This document shows, piece after piece, positions 16,837 to 28,014 of a DNA stretch of 64,000 bases. Position numbers and translations under genes: made by a program. Below the pieces are notes generated by a model. That model was given only the letters and a program-made list of their open reading frames with translations, made no database searches and was not told the DNA's origin. Each line of letters begins with the position of its first letter. Within the stretch, counting starts at the first letter, position 1. The stretch lies in NCBI GenBank assembly GCA_025462645.1, contig JAOAPB010000064.1:1-64000 (forward strand), in the 5' to 3' direction. The stretch comes from Edaphobacter sp. GTDB lineage: Bacteria > Acidobacteriota > Terriglobia > Terriglobales > Acidobacteriaceae.

Positions 16837-19800
16837 ATGTCAGGATTCGCGATTCGCTATCCTTTTTTCATCATCATGCTGTGCTTGATCGTTGCTGTGG
16901 TTGGTTCGGTGACTGTGGCTCGTATGCCGGTGGACTTATTTCCAGATATTAATATTCCTGTTGTTGTTGTAGCCACCTTCTACAACGGAATGCCACCGGA
17001 ACAGATTGAATCGAATATTACCAATCCATTTGAGCGATTTTTTACCTTAGGAAGCGGAATAGATCATATTGAGTCACGATCACTTACTGGAGTAAGTCTG
17101 ATCAAGGTCTATTTTCAGCCGGGAACAAATGCGGATGCTGCCGTTGGCACGATCTCCAATCTGGCACTGGCACAACTACGCAGGCTGCCTCCGGGTACAC
17201 TGCCGCCTGTAGTGTTGAAGTTCGATGCGTCAAGTCTTTGCCTGATCACGTTGAAAGGTGAAGGGCTGAATGAGACGGAGTTACATGATCTGGCCAGTTC
17301 TCAGTACGGAACCAGATTGCCAGTGTTCCAGGGGCTTCAGTGCCACAGCCCTTTGGGGGGAAGTATCGGCAGATTCAGGTGTATGTCGACCCCGTAAAGC
17401 TACAGGCGAATCAGCTTAGCTTGATGGATGTTGTTCGAACCGTGAATGACTCGAATGCGATTCTGCCTTCTGGCGACGTTCGTATCGGACCAAAGGACTT
17501 CAACATCTATACGAACGCGCAGATGCCTACAACAGAGGAGATCAATCGTCTGCCGCTGAAGAGCGTTAAGAATGGTCAACTGCTGGTCTCCGATGTAGGC
17601 CAAGCGAAGGATGCTGCCGCCATCCAGACGAATATTGTTCGTGTGGATGGCCAACACTCTGTATATCTGCCCATTTTGAAGCAGGGCGGAGGTGGAAGCA
17701 CGATTGCCGTCGTGAACGGTGTACGTGTGGCGATTGGCCGCTTGCTCGATGTTCCTAAGACGCTGGTCACGAAGGTTGTCTTCGATCAATCGGTTTTTGT
17801 AAAGACTGCGATTGCCAATCTCGGCAGTGAGGGTGGCATAGGCTTGATTCTTACTGCACTGATGATCCTTGTCTTCCTTGGTAATATCAGAGCGACTGTG
17901 GCGGTGATGCTATCAATCCCTTTATCTGCGCTTGCAGCCTTTCTGGCATTGAATATTGGCGGAGGCAGTATCAATAGCATGGTGCTGGGTGGACTTGCAC
18001 TTGCGTTTTCGCGGCTAATCGACAATTCAGTAGTAGTGCTGGAAAATATCTTCCGCCATCTCGAGATGGGTAAGTCTCCGGAACAGGCGGCGGAAGAGGG
18101 CGGTCGTGAGGTCGCGTTGCCGGTGCTGGCCGCGACCTTTACAACTGCGATCGTCTTCTTCCCGGTGGTTTTTCTCTACGGAGTCAGCCGGTTTTTATTT
18201 GTAGCGCTTGCCTTATCGGTAGTGCTGTCGCTGTTCGCATCGTATGTAGTCGCACTTACCGTCGTACCCCTGTTTTGCGCCAAGTTCATTAGGAACGCAC
18301 ACAATGAAGCGGCGCATCATCTCGGAGGAGATCCTTTTCAACGATTTGTGCGGTGGTTCAATCGCGGGTATGACAGAGGCTTGATGCGGTATGACGTTCT
18401 GGTGCGTCGGAGTTTGCTGCGCCCGGCCTCGGTTGTGCTAGGTGTACTCGGCGCCTTCCTGTTGAGCCTGGGGCTCTATCCATTTATGGGCTGGCATTCT
18501 TCCCTCGGACTGATCCCGGACAGTTTGTGATCAACGTGAAGGCTCCGACAGGAACCAGGCTGGAGCTTACGGATAGGTACATCGCCAGGGTGGAGGCAGA
18601 TATCCGTTCTATAGTGCCGACGAAGGACCTTGGCATGATCGTCTCCAATATAGGAACGACGCCAGATTTTTCGGCTATCTACACAAGTAACTCGGGCCAG
18701 CATACGGCCTTTGTGCAGGTAAGTCTGAAGAAAGAGCACTCGCTGAGTAGTTTCGAATATATGAAGCGGGTTCGTGGGAAGCTGGCGGACGATCTGCCTG
18801 AGATCTCAACCTATTTTCAAACGGGAGGGCTGGTGGATGCGGTCGTCAACCTTGGACTGCCCGCGCCGATTGATATTCAGGTGAGCGGCAGCAACTTGCA
18901 TGATGCGTATCGAATCGCAGCTGATTTGGCGCAAAGAGTTCGTGGCCTCAAAGGCGTGAGCGATGTGCTGATCCCTCAGGACCTCGACTATCCGGGGATC
19001 CGTTTAATTGTGAATCGGGAGATGGCTGGCAAACTAGGTCTCAACTCGCGTGAAGTTGTGAGTAATGTCATTACTGCACTCTCCTCGAATGGCATGATTG
19101 CGCCGAGTTACTGGGTAGATCCAAAGAACGGCAATAACTATTTACTTACGGTGCAGTATGCCGACTCGCAGGTGAAGTCCATGACGGACCTGCAGCAGAT
19201 TCCGCTGCGTTCAAAGGACGGCGCGAGTGTAACGACACTCTCTGCGGTAGCTGACGTGAAATCAATCGAGACGCCGACAGAGGTGGGCCATTACCAACTG
19301 CGTCGGGTCATCGACGTCTATGTATCACCGTCGAGCGAGGACCTGGGGGGGCTGGCCACACGGGTCGACAAGGTGATTGAAGACGCACATCCGCCGGAGA
19401 CGGTGCGGGTCGCGATGCGCGGTTCGGTCGAGGGGATGCGCCAGTCGTTCAAGAGCTTCGGCATCGGACTGATCCTGTCTATTGTTCTGGTCTATCTGAT
19501 CTTGATGGCGCAGTTCGCTTCATTTGTCGATCCTCTGATTATTCTGCTGGCGATTCCGCCTGGCATCACAGGCGTCATTCTGTTCCTGCTGGGAACGCAT
19601 ACGACGTTGAATGTGATGTCGCTGATGGGCGTAATCATGATGACGGGCATCGTGGTCTCGAATTCCATCCTTATCGTCGAGTTCACGCGTACCTTGCGCA
19701 GAGAGGGGATGCCCATCGAAGGGGCCGTTGCAATAGCATGTCGAGTACGACTGCGGCCGGTGTTGATGACCTCTCTGGCGACGATCCTCGGTATGGTTCC

Positions 19801-19960
19801 GATGGCGCTTGCGCTGGAAGCTGGAAGTGAGCAGTATGCTCCGCTGGCTCGGGCCATCATCGGCGGTTTGACTGTGTCGGTGATGGTGACCATCTTTGTT
19901 GTGCCTGCTGCTTATCTGCTGGTCCACCGTAAAGAGGAGGCCGCTCATGAGAAGGCATAG
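16837..19960 (+). pseudogene. RND (AcrB/HAE-1-like) efflux pump permease, two frameshifts
   Basis: Joined across frames this is a normal pump of about 1,040 residues: MSGFAIRYPFFIIMLCL, MPVDLFPDIN, SRLIDNSVVVLENIF and the second half ending VVPAAYLLVHRKEE. The first shift is near 17305-17310, where the second frame already reads NQIASVPGASVPQPFGGK before the first frame stops at 17397. The second is near 18486-18490, where ATGGGCTGG would need one more G to read GLAFFPRTDPGQFVINV. Both look like loss of one or a few bases. Whether these are mutations or assembly errors cannot be told from one sequence, but the adaptor deletion argues for true decay. It overlaps the next gene by 14 bp. Confidence 0.85.
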
Positions 19961-21268
19961 GGTTGGTATGGTCAAGGCGATGTTCTGGTGTTGTGTGCTG
20001 GGCTCTCTGTCTGTGGGACGGCTTTCGGCGCAGGCCTCCAGCGGTGTTGGTGCTGTCAGTCTGAAGGTGGCTCAGGCTGAGGATGTAGCATTGAGGAACA
20101 ATCCGCGTATCTCGATTGCCCGGTTGCTCGCGCTGGCGCAAGGTCAGGTGACGCGTGAGGTGCGGCACGACTGCCTTCGGTTACAGGTAGCCTGACAGCT
20201 GTCGACTCGCATTCGGGGAGTCGCATTACTTCGGGTGCTCTGAACAACCCTGTGGTGTATCAGCGAGCGGCTGGTGGAGCTACGATCAGTCAGTTGATTA
20301 CCGACTTTGGTCGTACGTCGAATCTAGTTGCGAGTGCGGGACTTCGGGCTCAGGCGCAGGCGGCTGAGCAGATGGCTACTGCGGCGGATGTTCGGCTGGC
20401 GGTTGATCAGGCGTTCTACAGGGCGTTGGCTGCGCAGGCTGTCGTGGAGGTTGCTAAGCAGACGGTTGCCTTCCGGCAGAACAACTCCGATCTGATATCG
20501 TCGCTTGCCGATGCGAAGCTGAAGTCTACGCTCGATAAGAGCTTTGCCGAGGTGAATCTGAATCAGGCTCAGCTGCTGCTGCTGGATGCGAAGAACGCCG
20601 AAGACGCGGCGTTCGCGGATTTGAGCACTGTGCTTGGCTATGAACGTCAGCAGGATTTCGGGCTGGTTGATGATGGTTCGGCGACGTTGGTCTCTCCAGC
20701 TTCGGATTTGAATGTTTTGACTGATCTGGCTTTGCGTTCGAGACCTGATCTGCAGGCGCTCGACGATCAGTACAGGGCGGCGGAGCGATTTGGAAGAGCG
20801 GAGCATGATCTGTGGCGGCCCACCATCTCGGCGCTTGGCGTTGCTGGAGGGGCTCCGGTGCGCGCGGATGAGATTGCGTCTCCGTGGTATGGAGCGGCTG
20901 GCGTCAACGTGAATATTCCTCTCTTCAATGGGTTCCTCTACTCGGCTCGGGCGAAGGAGGCTGACTATCGGACCAATGCGGCGCAGGAGCAGGTTCGCGA
21001 CCTTCGCAACCGCATCAGTCGCGATGTCCGCGTGACCTGGTTGAATGCTCAGTCGGCGTACCAGAGGATCGCGGTGACGGGGAAGTTGCTGGTACAGGCG
21101 AGCCAGGCGCTGGATCTTGCGCAGACACGGTATCAGCTGGGGTTGAGCAGCATCGTCGAGTTAAGCCAGGCGGAGCTGGCGAAGACATCGGCGCAGATCG
21201 ACAACACGAATGCCAGATTCGACTATCAGGAGAGCCTGGCAGCGATTCGGTATCAGACGGGGCAGTAG
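19947..21268 (+). pseudogene. TolC-like outer-membrane efflux channel, one frameshift
   Basis: The gene starts at ATG 19947 inside the end of the pump gene. It encodes a signal peptide and the first helix (VAQAEDVALRNNPRISIAR), then goes out of frame near 20162-20166, where GCGGCAC would need an extra G to read VRARLPSVTGSL. The remaining frame, to the stop at 21268, is a regular TolC-type protein with the repeated coiled segments AAEQMATAADVRLAVDQAFYR and LDLAQTRYQLGLSSIVEL. Apart from the shift the length is close to normal. It completes the adaptor-pump-channel operon and converges with pgm 10 bp away. Confidence 0.82.
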
Positions 21269-21277
21269 CGTCGCAGG

Positions 21278-22927
21278 CTAGGCGATGGCTGCGGTGACGA
21301 GTGCCTGTGCCTCCGTCTGGATTTGCTTGAGGTGAGACTCGCCTTTGAAGCTCTCGGCGTAGATCTTGTAGACGTCTTCGGTTCCGGAGGGGCGGGCGGC
21401 GAACCAGCCGTTCTCCGTCGTCACCTTCAGGCCTCCGATGGGGGCCTTGTTGCCGGGGGCTTCGGTCAGGATGGCGGTGATGGGTTCTCCTGCCAGTGTT
21501 TTGGCTGTGACCTGGGCGGGGGAGAGCCTGGCCAGCTTGGCCTTCTGTTCCTTGGTGGCTGCGGCGTCGATGCGCTGGTAGACGGGTTCGCCGTACTTGT
21601 CGGTGAGGTCGCGGTACTGCTTGCCCGGAGTGCAGCCGATACGGGCGGTCATCTCGGCGGCGAGCAGACCGGGGATGATGCCGTCCTTGTCGGTGGTCCA
21701 GACCTGACCGTTGCGGCGGAGGAAGGTGGCTCCGGCGGACTCCTCTCCGACAAAGCCTAACGACCCGTCGATGAGGCCTGCCACAAACCACTTAAAACCT
21801 ACCGGCACTTCTAGCATGGGGCGCTTCAAGCCCTTGGCTACGCGGTCGATGATGCTGGAGGAGACGAGGGTCTTGCCGATGGCGGTCTGCGCTCCCCACT
21901 CGGGGCGATGGGTGAAGAGGTACTGGATGCAGACGGCGAGGTAGTGGTTCGGATTGAGCAGGCCGGCGGTTTTGGTGACGATGCCGTGGCGGTCGTGATC
22001 GGTGTCGGCGGCGAAGGAGACGTCGTATTTGCTCCTGTTGGCGATCATGCCGGCCATGGCGTAGGGACTGGAGCAGTCCATGCGGATGCGGCTGTCCCAG
22101 TCGCAGGTCATGAAGCGGAAGGTTGGGTCTACGTTGGGGTTGAGGATCTCGAGGGGGAGGTTGTACTTCTCGGCAATGCGAGGCCAGTAGTGGACTCCCG
22201 CTCCTCCGAGGGGATCGACGGCCAGCTTCAGCGTGGTGTCGGAGAGGACGTCGAAGTCGATGACGTTCGCCAGATCGTCCACGTAGGCGGTGATGTAGTC
22301 GTGGCGGTGGGTGGTGGAGGCTGCGAGAGCCCTGCTGTACGGCGTGCGCTTTACGTCTCTCAAGCCTGCGGCTATGAGATCGTTGGCGCGATCTTCGATC
22401 CACTTAGTCGCGGTTGTGTCGGCGGGGCCTCCGTTAGGCGGGTTGTACTTGAAGCCACCGTCCTCGGGCGGGTTGTGTGAGGGGGTGATGACGACTCCGT
22501 CGGCGAGACCATCCTTGCGGTCGCGGTTGTAGGTGAGGATGGCGTGGGAGAGGGCGGGGGTGGGGGTGTAGGCGAGGGTGGCGTCGACCATGGTCTCGAT
22601 GGCGTTGGCTGCGAGGACCTCGAGTGCGGTGGCGAAGGCGGGCTCGGAGAGGGCGTGGGTGTCCTGAGCGAGGAAGAGGGGGCCGGTGATGGACTGCTGG
22701 CCGCGGTAGTCGCAGATGGCCTGGGTGATGGCGGCGATGTGGTCTTCGTTGAAGGAGGCGTTGAAGGCACTGCCGCGATGGCCGGAGGTTCCAAAGGCGA
22801 CGCGCTGGGCGGGGATGCCGGGGTCGGGATGGAGGGCGTAGAAGGCGGTGATGAGTCGCGGGACACTGACCAGGGAGCTGAGTGAGGGGAGTTGGCCAGG
22901 CTGGTTGGTTGCTGCGTTGTCGCTCAT
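21278..22927 (-). CDS. pgm: Phosphoglucomutase, alpha-D-glucose-specific
   Basis: A 549-residue protein of the E. coli Pgm length that interconverts glucose-1-phosphate and glucose-6-phosphate in the cytoplasm. [12 protein letters not shown] is the N-terminal substrate loop, [20 protein letters not shown] carries the phosphoserine, DTDHDRHG is the metal-binding loop, and [14 protein letters not shown] and [15 protein letters not shown] are the sugar and phosphate loops. It is a single gene converging with the efflux operon. It would supply glucose-1-phosphate for nucleotide-sugar synthesis. Confidence 0.95.
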   Translation of the reverse strand: MSDNAATNQPGQLPSLSSLVSVPRLITAFYALHPDPGIPAQRVAFGTSGHRGSAFNASFNEDHIAAITQAICDYRGQQSITGPLFLAQDTHALSEPAFATALEVLAANAIETMVDATLAYTPTPALSHAILTYNRDRKDGLADGVVITPSHNPPEDGGFKYNPPNGGPADTTATKWIEDRANDLIAAGLRDVKRTPYSRALAASTTHRHDYITAYVDDLANVIDFDVLSDTTLKLAVDPLGGAGVHYWPRIAEKYNLPLEILNPNVDPTFRFMTCDWDSRIRMDCSSPYAMAGMIANRSKYDVSFAADTDHDRHGIVTKTAGLLNPNHYLAVCIQYLFTHRPEWGAQTAIGKTLVSSSIIDRVAKGLKRPMLEVPVGFKWFVAGLIDGSLGFVGEESAGATFLRRNGQVWTTDKDGIIPGLLAAEMTARIGCTPGKQYRDLTDKYGEPVYQRIDAAATKEQKAKLARLSPAQVTAKTLAGEPITAILTEAPGNKAPIGGLKVTTENGWFAARPSGTEDVYKIYAESFKGESHLKQIQTEAQALVTAAIA

Positions 22928-23003
22928 TCTTTGTGTGTCCTCCTGTCGACCTTTGAACTATATGCGATGCCGATTTACCCCTTGTAGACGCTGTGTCATG
23001 GGG

Positions 23004-23022
23004 GTACCCCCCCGGGGGGTAC
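23004..23022. promoter_or_regulatory. Perfect 9-bp palindrome upstream of pgm
   Basis: GTACCCCCC-C-GGGGGGTAC is a perfect inverted repeat with a one-base centre, 77 bp upstream of the pgm start codon. Its short spacer and lack of a T-run argue for a protein-binding site or dispersed element, not a terminator. No regulator can be named. Confidence 0.4.
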
Positions 23023-23140
23023 TTTGGGCATAAGTTGCTTTAAGTCAGTTACATGCGACAAGTATTATCTGCAAATTCGTCATTCTAAAGTGGTTACGGG
23101 CAAAGTCCTCTCCTATATAGAGTTACGGCTAATCAACGGG

Positions 23141-23167
23141 AAAGCCCCGGCTTTCAACCGGGGCTTG
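23141..23167. terminator. GC-rich stem-loop in the pgm/collagen-like gene gap
   Basis: AAGCCCCGG pairs with CCGGGGCTT across a 7-8 base loop (CTTTCAA). There is no good T-tract on either side and no gene running into it, so it may be an orphan terminator or structural repeat. Confidence 0.35.
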
Positions 23168-23370
23168 CTTCGATCTACACCTTCAGTATAACGGTTGAGC
23201 GAAAACTAGTATGCCACGTGGATGTTCTTTGTTTGCTTGGATTTAGGGGAGGTGGGGGCTTGACAGGTTTTGGTGGCGGGTTTTTCGGTTGTGTCGGCCT
23301 GGATAAAGAAGGCAACGACAAGGCAATGGAGTTGGTTGTTGAAAAGGGTTGAGCGGTTGTGGTGTGTGAA

Positions 23371-23419
23371 GACCTTCGGGGTCCTTCCCCTTCGGCTTCG
23401 CTCAGGGTCAGGATGACGG
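23371..23419. repeat. Candidate dispersed repeat related to CCTGAGCGAAGC-type elements
   Basis: The stretch GACCTTCGGGGTCCTTCCCC continuing into TTCGCTCAGGGTCAGGATGA resembles a short repeat I remember between genes in many bacterial genomes. Only one copy is visible in the window, so this is a recollection-based call. Confidence 0.3.
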
Positions 23420-23704
23420 CAAAAACATACAACAGCAAGGACAGCGACCGCAACAGCAGCGTTGAGGTGGTTATGTTTGAGGGTAATGACACGTAAGTCG
23501 CAGAGGATGGCCAGTTAATATGGTTGTGTTTTAGGAGCAAATGTCCTAAAACGGGAATGCTCCCGGTTTTTGTGTTCCAAGACAACTTAATCCGCATGGT
23601 CAGTACATGATCAGCAGCGACGTGCACCGCAGAGAAGCGATCGTTGAGTATGTGGGCTGGTCCCCGCCATATTACGTGGCGGGGTGCTAGTTCCGAGGAT
23701 ATTG

Positions 23705-25996
23705 ATGGGTTTGGTTCGACGGAAGAGCTTGCCGCTGTGGGTGGTCATAGCGGTGATGGCAATCTCAGCTTTGCCAGCCTGCGCGGTGGAGATGACGTTA
23801 GTGGCGGATGTCCATGTGAACAGGGCATTGCCAGCGGTCAATAGCGGGGCAATCTCAAATTTGAATGTGGGTGCGGGCTATACGGCGCTCGTGCAGTTCG
23901 ATCTGGGGATGCTACCGCAGGGAACTACGGCGGCACAGGTGTCCAGAGCAGTGCTGCGACTGTACTGCAACCGGGTGGATACGGCCGGATCGGTCAGCAT
24001 GCAGCCGGTGGGTGGGGCGTGGGGGGAGTACAGCGTGACGTATGCCACGCTGCCCTCGATGGGGGGTGCGTCGCAGACGTTTCCAGTCGGTCAGGCCGGG
24101 GCGTATGTGACCGTCGATGTGACGGCGCTGGTACGGGGATGGATTACGGCTCCGGCGACGAACTTTGGATGGGCCCTGACGGCGGATGTGGCTGGGGTGC
24201 AGTTCGATAGTAAGGAGAACGATCTCACGGGCCATGCTCCAGCGCTGGACGTGGTGCTGGTCTCGGCCGGTCCGATTGGTCCACCTGGCTCGATTGGGGC
24301 TACGGGGGCGACCGGTCCTGCCGGGGCTACGGGGGCGACCGGTCCTGCCGGGGCTACAGGTGCGACCGGTCCTGCGGGGATTGCCGGCCCCAAGGGAAGT
24401 ACCGGGGCTACAGGCGCTACCGGGCCGAAGGGCGATACGGGAGCTATGGGTCCTGTTGGCCCTATTGGTCCTATTGGTCCTGTTGGTCCTGTTGGTCCTG
24501 CTGGGCCGCCGGGAAGCGGAAGCGGTTCCGGGTTTATCTATCAAGGGACATATGGGCCGAGTACGAGCTATGGGGTAGACGAGGTCGTGACCTATCAGGG
24601 ATCGAGCTACGTCTCTCTTGTCGCGGGAAATCGCGGCAATCTGCCGGGGGTGAGTCCGGCGCAGTGGGGAGTGCTGGCGCAGGCAGCCGTTGGAGCTACG
24701 GGGCCTGCGGGACCGGCGGGGGCAACCGGATTGCCGGGACCGGTTGGATTGCCGGGAGCTACTGGCCCAACAGGGCCGCCGGGAGCTACAGGTCCTGCGG
24801 GGATTGCTGGACCTCCCGGGATGGTGTATCGCGGCGCGTACTCTGCCTTGACGAGCTATGCGTTGAGCGATGCGGTGAGCTACGGCGGGTCGACTTACAT
24901 CTCGGTTGTGGCAGGCAATCGTGGGAATACGCCGTTGCTGAGTTCGGGCCAGTGGATGGTGCTGGCAGCGCAGGGGGCGCAGGGGCCGGCGGGGGTTGCG
25001 GGGCCGTCCGGCCCAGCAGGAGCTACGGGAGCGACTGGAGCTACGGGGGCGACTGGGGCGACTGGAGCGCAAGGTCCTCCGGTGAGCTTTCTTGGTGGAT
25101 GGCTGGCGAGCCAGGCGTATCAGGCGGGAGATGCGGTGGGATACGGTGGATCGAGCTATGTCGCTTTGGCGGCGAGTCTGGGTAGAACGCCGGATGTAAG
25201 TCCGATGTTCTGGGCGGTGCTGGCACAGGCGGGTACTCCTGGAGCTGCGGGCGCGGCGGGAGCTGCCGGGCCGCAGGGGCGCGCGGGAGTGAGCTACAAG
25301 GGTGCCTGGGTGGCGAGTACGGGATATGTGGCGAATGATGCCGTTTTGTATGGAGGGACAACTTATCTGGCGTTGGCAACAAGCCTTGGCTTGCAGCCGG
25401 ATACTCATCCAGCAGCCTGGGGAGTGCTTGCTCAGGCTGGAGTCGCGGGGCCGACCGGGCCGGCGGGAGCAGCGGCGACGGTGAGTGTGGGGACCGCGAT
25501 TACAGGCGCTGCTGGAACGCAGGCGACGGTGACGAACAGCGGGACGGCGAATGCGGCGGTGTTGAATTTTACGATTCCACAGGGCGCGCCGGGGACGAAT
25601 GGAACGGGTGGAGGGGGCGGCGGGGGAGGAGGAACCAGCGGGATTCCGTTTGTGTCGATGTATCACGCGGTCTCGTTCAACTTCCCCTATTACTCGGTGA
25701 ACAGCGCGAGCTCAAGCGCCACGGAGGTAGCGTCGGTGCTGACCTGGGTTCCGGCTGGTTGCACGGCGACTCGGCTTACTGTGTTTTCGCAGCAGTCGAA
25801 CACCATTACGGTCACGCTGCGCCAGGGACTGCCTGGAGCTATGTCGGATACGACGCTGGCGTGCTCGGCGGCTTCGGGAGGGAGTTGTGTGGCCACCGGA
25901 GCCGTAGCGGTCGCAGCGGGAAACTTTGTGGACCTTGGCGTTAGCGGGGCGAATGGGACTCCGGCTGGCGTGTGGACGGCTTTGGGCTGCGACTGA
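23705..25996 (+). CDS. Secreted collagen-like protein with DNRLRE-type and chitin-binding-like modules
   Basis: A 763-residue exported protein (GAGGA five bases before ATG 23705; signal peptide ending near ALPACA). The N-terminal ~160 residues ([35 protein letters not shown]) match the DNRLRE/CBM96-like beta-sandwich. Then come several Gly-X-Y collagen-like tracts ([16 protein letters not shown] and similar) separated by four ~45-residue modules of the pattern [20 protein letters not shown] with W-x-V-L-A-Q, like carbohydrate-binding type 5/12 domains. A Gly-rich linker leads to a ~120-residue C-terminal domain with three cysteines. It probably sits on or outside the outer membrane as a stalk with sugar-binding beads. 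It starts a region of secreted proteins and is followed by GH105. Confidence 0.8.
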   Translation: MGLVRRKSLPLWVVIAVMAISALPACAVEMTLVADVHVNRALPAVNSGAISNLNVGAGYTALVQFDLGMLPQGTTAAQVSRAVLRLYCNRVDTAGSVSMQPVGGAWGEYSVTYATLPSMGGASQTFPVGQAGAYVTVDVTALVRGWITAPATNFGWALTADVAGVQFDSKENDLTGHAPALDVVLVSAGPIGPPGSIGATGATGPAGATGATGPAGATGATGPAGIAGPKGSTGATGATGPKGDTGAMGPVGPIGPIGPVGPVGPAGPPGSGSGSGFIYQGTYGPSTSYGVDEVVTYQGSSYVSLVAGNRGNLPGVSPAQWGVLAQAAVGATGPAGPAGATGLPGPVGLPGATGPTGPPGATGPAGIAGPPGMVYRGAYSALTSYALSDAVSYGGSTYISVVAGNRGNTPLLSSGQWMVLAAQGAQGPAGVAGPSGPAGATGATGATGATGATGAQGPPVSFLGGWLASQAYQAGDAVGYGGSSYVALAASLGRTPDVSPMFWAVLAQAGTPGAAGAAGAAGPQGRAGVSYKGAWVASTGYVANDAVLYGGTTYLALATSLGLQPDTHPAAWGVLAQAGVAGPTGPAGAAATVSVGTAITGAAGTQATVTNSGTANAAVLNFTIPQGAPGTNGTGGGGGGGGGTSGIPFVSMYHAVSFNFPYYSVNSASSSATEVASVLTWVPAGCTATRLTVFSQQSNTITVTLRQGLPGAMSDTTLACSAASGGSCVATGAVAVAAGNFVDLGVSGANGTPAGVWTALGCD

Positions 25997-26079
25997 GGCG
26001 GGATTCGCGTGGTGAAGGCTTGCGACGATATGCTGGTGTGCAAGTTCGAAGTCCGATTTATATGTGAGGGTCATCAGGG

Positions 26080-28011
26080 ATGAAGGTTTTCGCGGCGTCG
26101 ATGGTATTGGGTTGCGCGGTGGCGCAGGGTGCGTGGGCTCAGGGCTCCCCTTCGGTTTCCGCTTCGGCCCCCGCTTCGATCAAGATGGCGAAGACGGTGA
26201 TCAAGCAGTGGCCGGCGGGAGTGATAACGACAGAGAGCCATCCCGGGGAGTGGGCGTATGAGGAGGGCGTGCTGCTGGATGGGATGGCGGCGGAGTGGCA
26301 TACGACGGCGGATGGCGACGACTTTCGCTATGTCAAGGCCGCGGTCGATAAATATGTAACTGACGATGGATCAATCAGGGGATACGTCGCGGACGCGCAC
26401 AATCTGGACAATGTCGAGATGGGTCGTGCGGTGTTGCTGGTGTACCGGGTGACGCAGCAGCCGAAGTACTACAAGGCGGCGGAGTTTATCCACGGCCAGC
26501 TTGCGGCGCAGCCCAGGACGGCCAGCGGCGGCTATTGGCATAAGGAGATCTATCCCAACCAGATGTGGCTGGATGGGGCGTATATGGCGGAGCCTTTTCG
26601 CGCTGCGTATGCGGCTACGTTTCAGAAGCCCGGGGAGTTTGACGATATTGCGAAGCAGCTACTGCTGATGGATGCGAAGATGCGCGATCCGAAGACAGGG
26701 CTGCTGCGGCATGGGTGGGATGAGTCGAAGCAGATGAAGTGGGCGGATAAGACGACGGGGTTGTCGCCGGAGGCGTGGTCGCGGGCGATGGGATGGTATG
26801 CGATGGCGCTGGTGGATGTGCTGGACTGGATGCCGGTTGACCATCCGCAGCGGGCGGCGCTGGTGACGGCGCTGAACCGGACGGCGGGCGCGATTGTGAC
26901 CTATCAGGACAAGAAGACCGGGCTGTGGTGGCAGGTGACGGACAAGGGCAGCAGGCCGGGGAACTTTGCGGAGGCTTCGGCGAGCAGCATGTTTGTCTAC
27001 GCAATTGCCAAGGGTGTGCGGATGGGATATCTGCCGCAGGCCGATGAGGCGAGTGCGCGGAGAGGGTGGGAGGGGATTCAGAGGACGTTTGTGACGACCG
27101 GGGCGGACGGTTCGATGGTTTTGAACGGAACGGTGAAGGTGGGAGGGCTGGGTGGGACGCCGTATCGCTCGGGTACGTTCGACTACTATGTGGGCGAGAA
27201 GACGATTGCGAATGACGCCAAGGGTGTCGGAGCGTTTTTGCTGGCAGGCTCCGAGATGGAACAGGCTTCGACCCAGGCTTTAGGGCAGGGGAAGACGGTG
27301 CTGGTCGATGCATGGTTCAACTCGCAGACGCGCAAGAACGCTGCCGGACAGACGGAGTTGTTCCACTACAAATGGGAGGATGACGCGAATCCCGGGTTCG
27401 CGTTCTTTGGGCGCGCGTTTCAGCGGTACGGTGTGAGGCTGGCCACGGATACGACTGCGCCTACGGCGGCGGATCTGAAGAAGGCACAGATTTATGTGAT
27501 GGCTTCTCCTGATATTCCGGCGAAGAATCCCGCGCCGCATTACATGGACAAGGCGAGCGGGGATGCGATCGAGGCGTGGGTGAAGGCTGGAGGCGTGCTC
27601 CTGCTGATGGAGAACGATGTGACGAACTCGGAGTTCGAGCACTTCAACACGATGAGCGAGCGCTTCGGGATTCACTTCAATCCCGTGATTCGCAATACGG
27701 TCCAGAACAATACATGGTCGCAGGGGACGGTGATGATTCCGGCAGGAACTGCGGTCTTCGAGCGCCCGCACCAGGCGTATCTGAAGGAGGTCAGCACGAT
27801 TACGCTTTCGGGGCCGGCGAAGGCGGTTGTGACCGACAAGGGCGATGTGCTGCTCGCTGTCGCGAAGGTCGGGAAGGGGATGGTGTTCGCGGTGACCGAC
27901 CCCTGGGTCTACAACGAATATACGGATAGACGGAATAAGCTTCCGGTAGAGTTCGACACGTTCGACGCGGCGGTCGATCTGGCTGGATGGGCGGTGCGGC
28001 AGGCGAAGTAG
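26080..28011 (+). CDS. Secreted GH105 unsaturated rhamnogalacturonyl hydrolase with C-terminal DUF4350/GATase-like domain
   Basis: After a signal peptide (to about GAWAQ) residues ~35-390 form a GH88/GH105 six-helix toroid: YVADAHNLDNVEMGRAVL, YPNQMWLDGAYM (catalytic Asp region), LSPEAWSRAMGWYAMALVD and KTGLWWQVTDKG. This family removes the unsaturated uronic acid left by lyases. The last ~230 residues (VLVDAWFNSQTRKNAAG, YVMASPDIPAKNPAPHY, WVKAGGVLLLMEND, VFAVTDPWVYNEY) look like a class I glutamine-amidotransferase/DUF4350-type domain found fused to GH105 in some soil bacteria. The released 4-deoxy-uronate would go through KduI, KduD, KdgK and Eda encoded 15 kb upstream. Confidence 0.85.
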   Translation: MKVFAASMVLGCAVAQGAWAQGSPSVSASAPASIKMAKTVIKQWPAGVITTESHPGEWAYEEGVLLDGMAAEWHTTADGDDFRYVKAAVDKYVTDDGSIRGYVADAHNLDNVEMGRAVLLVYRVTQQPKYYKAAEFIHGQLAAQPRTASGGYWHKEIYPNQMWLDGAYMAEPFRAAYAATFQKPGEFDDIAKQLLLMDAKMRDPKTGLLRHGWDESKQMKWADKTTGLSPEAWSRAMGWYAMALVDVLDWMPVDHPQRAALVTALNRTAGAIVTYQDKKTGLWWQVTDKGSRPGNFAEASASSMFVYAIAKGVRMGYLPQADEASARRGWEGIQRTFVTTGADGSMVLNGTVKVGGLGGTPYRSGTFDYYVGEKTIANDAKGVGAFLLAGSEMEQASTQALGQGKTVLVDAWFNSQTRKNAAGQTELFHYKWEDDANPGFAFFGRAFQRYGVRLATDTTAPTAADLKKAQIYVMASPDIPAKNPAPHYMDKASGDAIEAWVKAGGVLLLMENDVTNSEFEHFNTMSERFGIHFNPVIRNTVQNNTWSQGTVMIPAGTAVFERPHQAYLKEVSTITLSGPAKAVVTDKGDVLLAVAKVGKGMVFAVTDPWVYNEYTDRRNKLPVEFDTFDAAVDLAGWAVRQAK

Positions 28012-28014
28012 CGT

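Larger units (their letters stand above)
22928..23704. other. Long intergenic region without a convincing gene
   Basis: About 780 bp between pgm and the collagen-like gene. It contains a perfect GC-rich palindrome (23004-23022), a stem-loop (23141-23167), a candidate dispersed repeat (23371-23419) and an A/T-flanked hairpin (about 23547-23574, CGGGA/TCCCG followed by TTTTT). A 150-codon open frame on the minus strand is low-complexity, Pro/Ser/Thr-rich and covers the repeat, so I do not call it a gene. Confidence 0.6.

Noticed and set aside
23175-23627. 150-codon minus-strand frame in the pgm/collagen-like gene gap
   Set aside because: Low-complexity Pro/Ser/Thr translation that runs through a candidate dispersed repeat and a hairpin; no homology signal.
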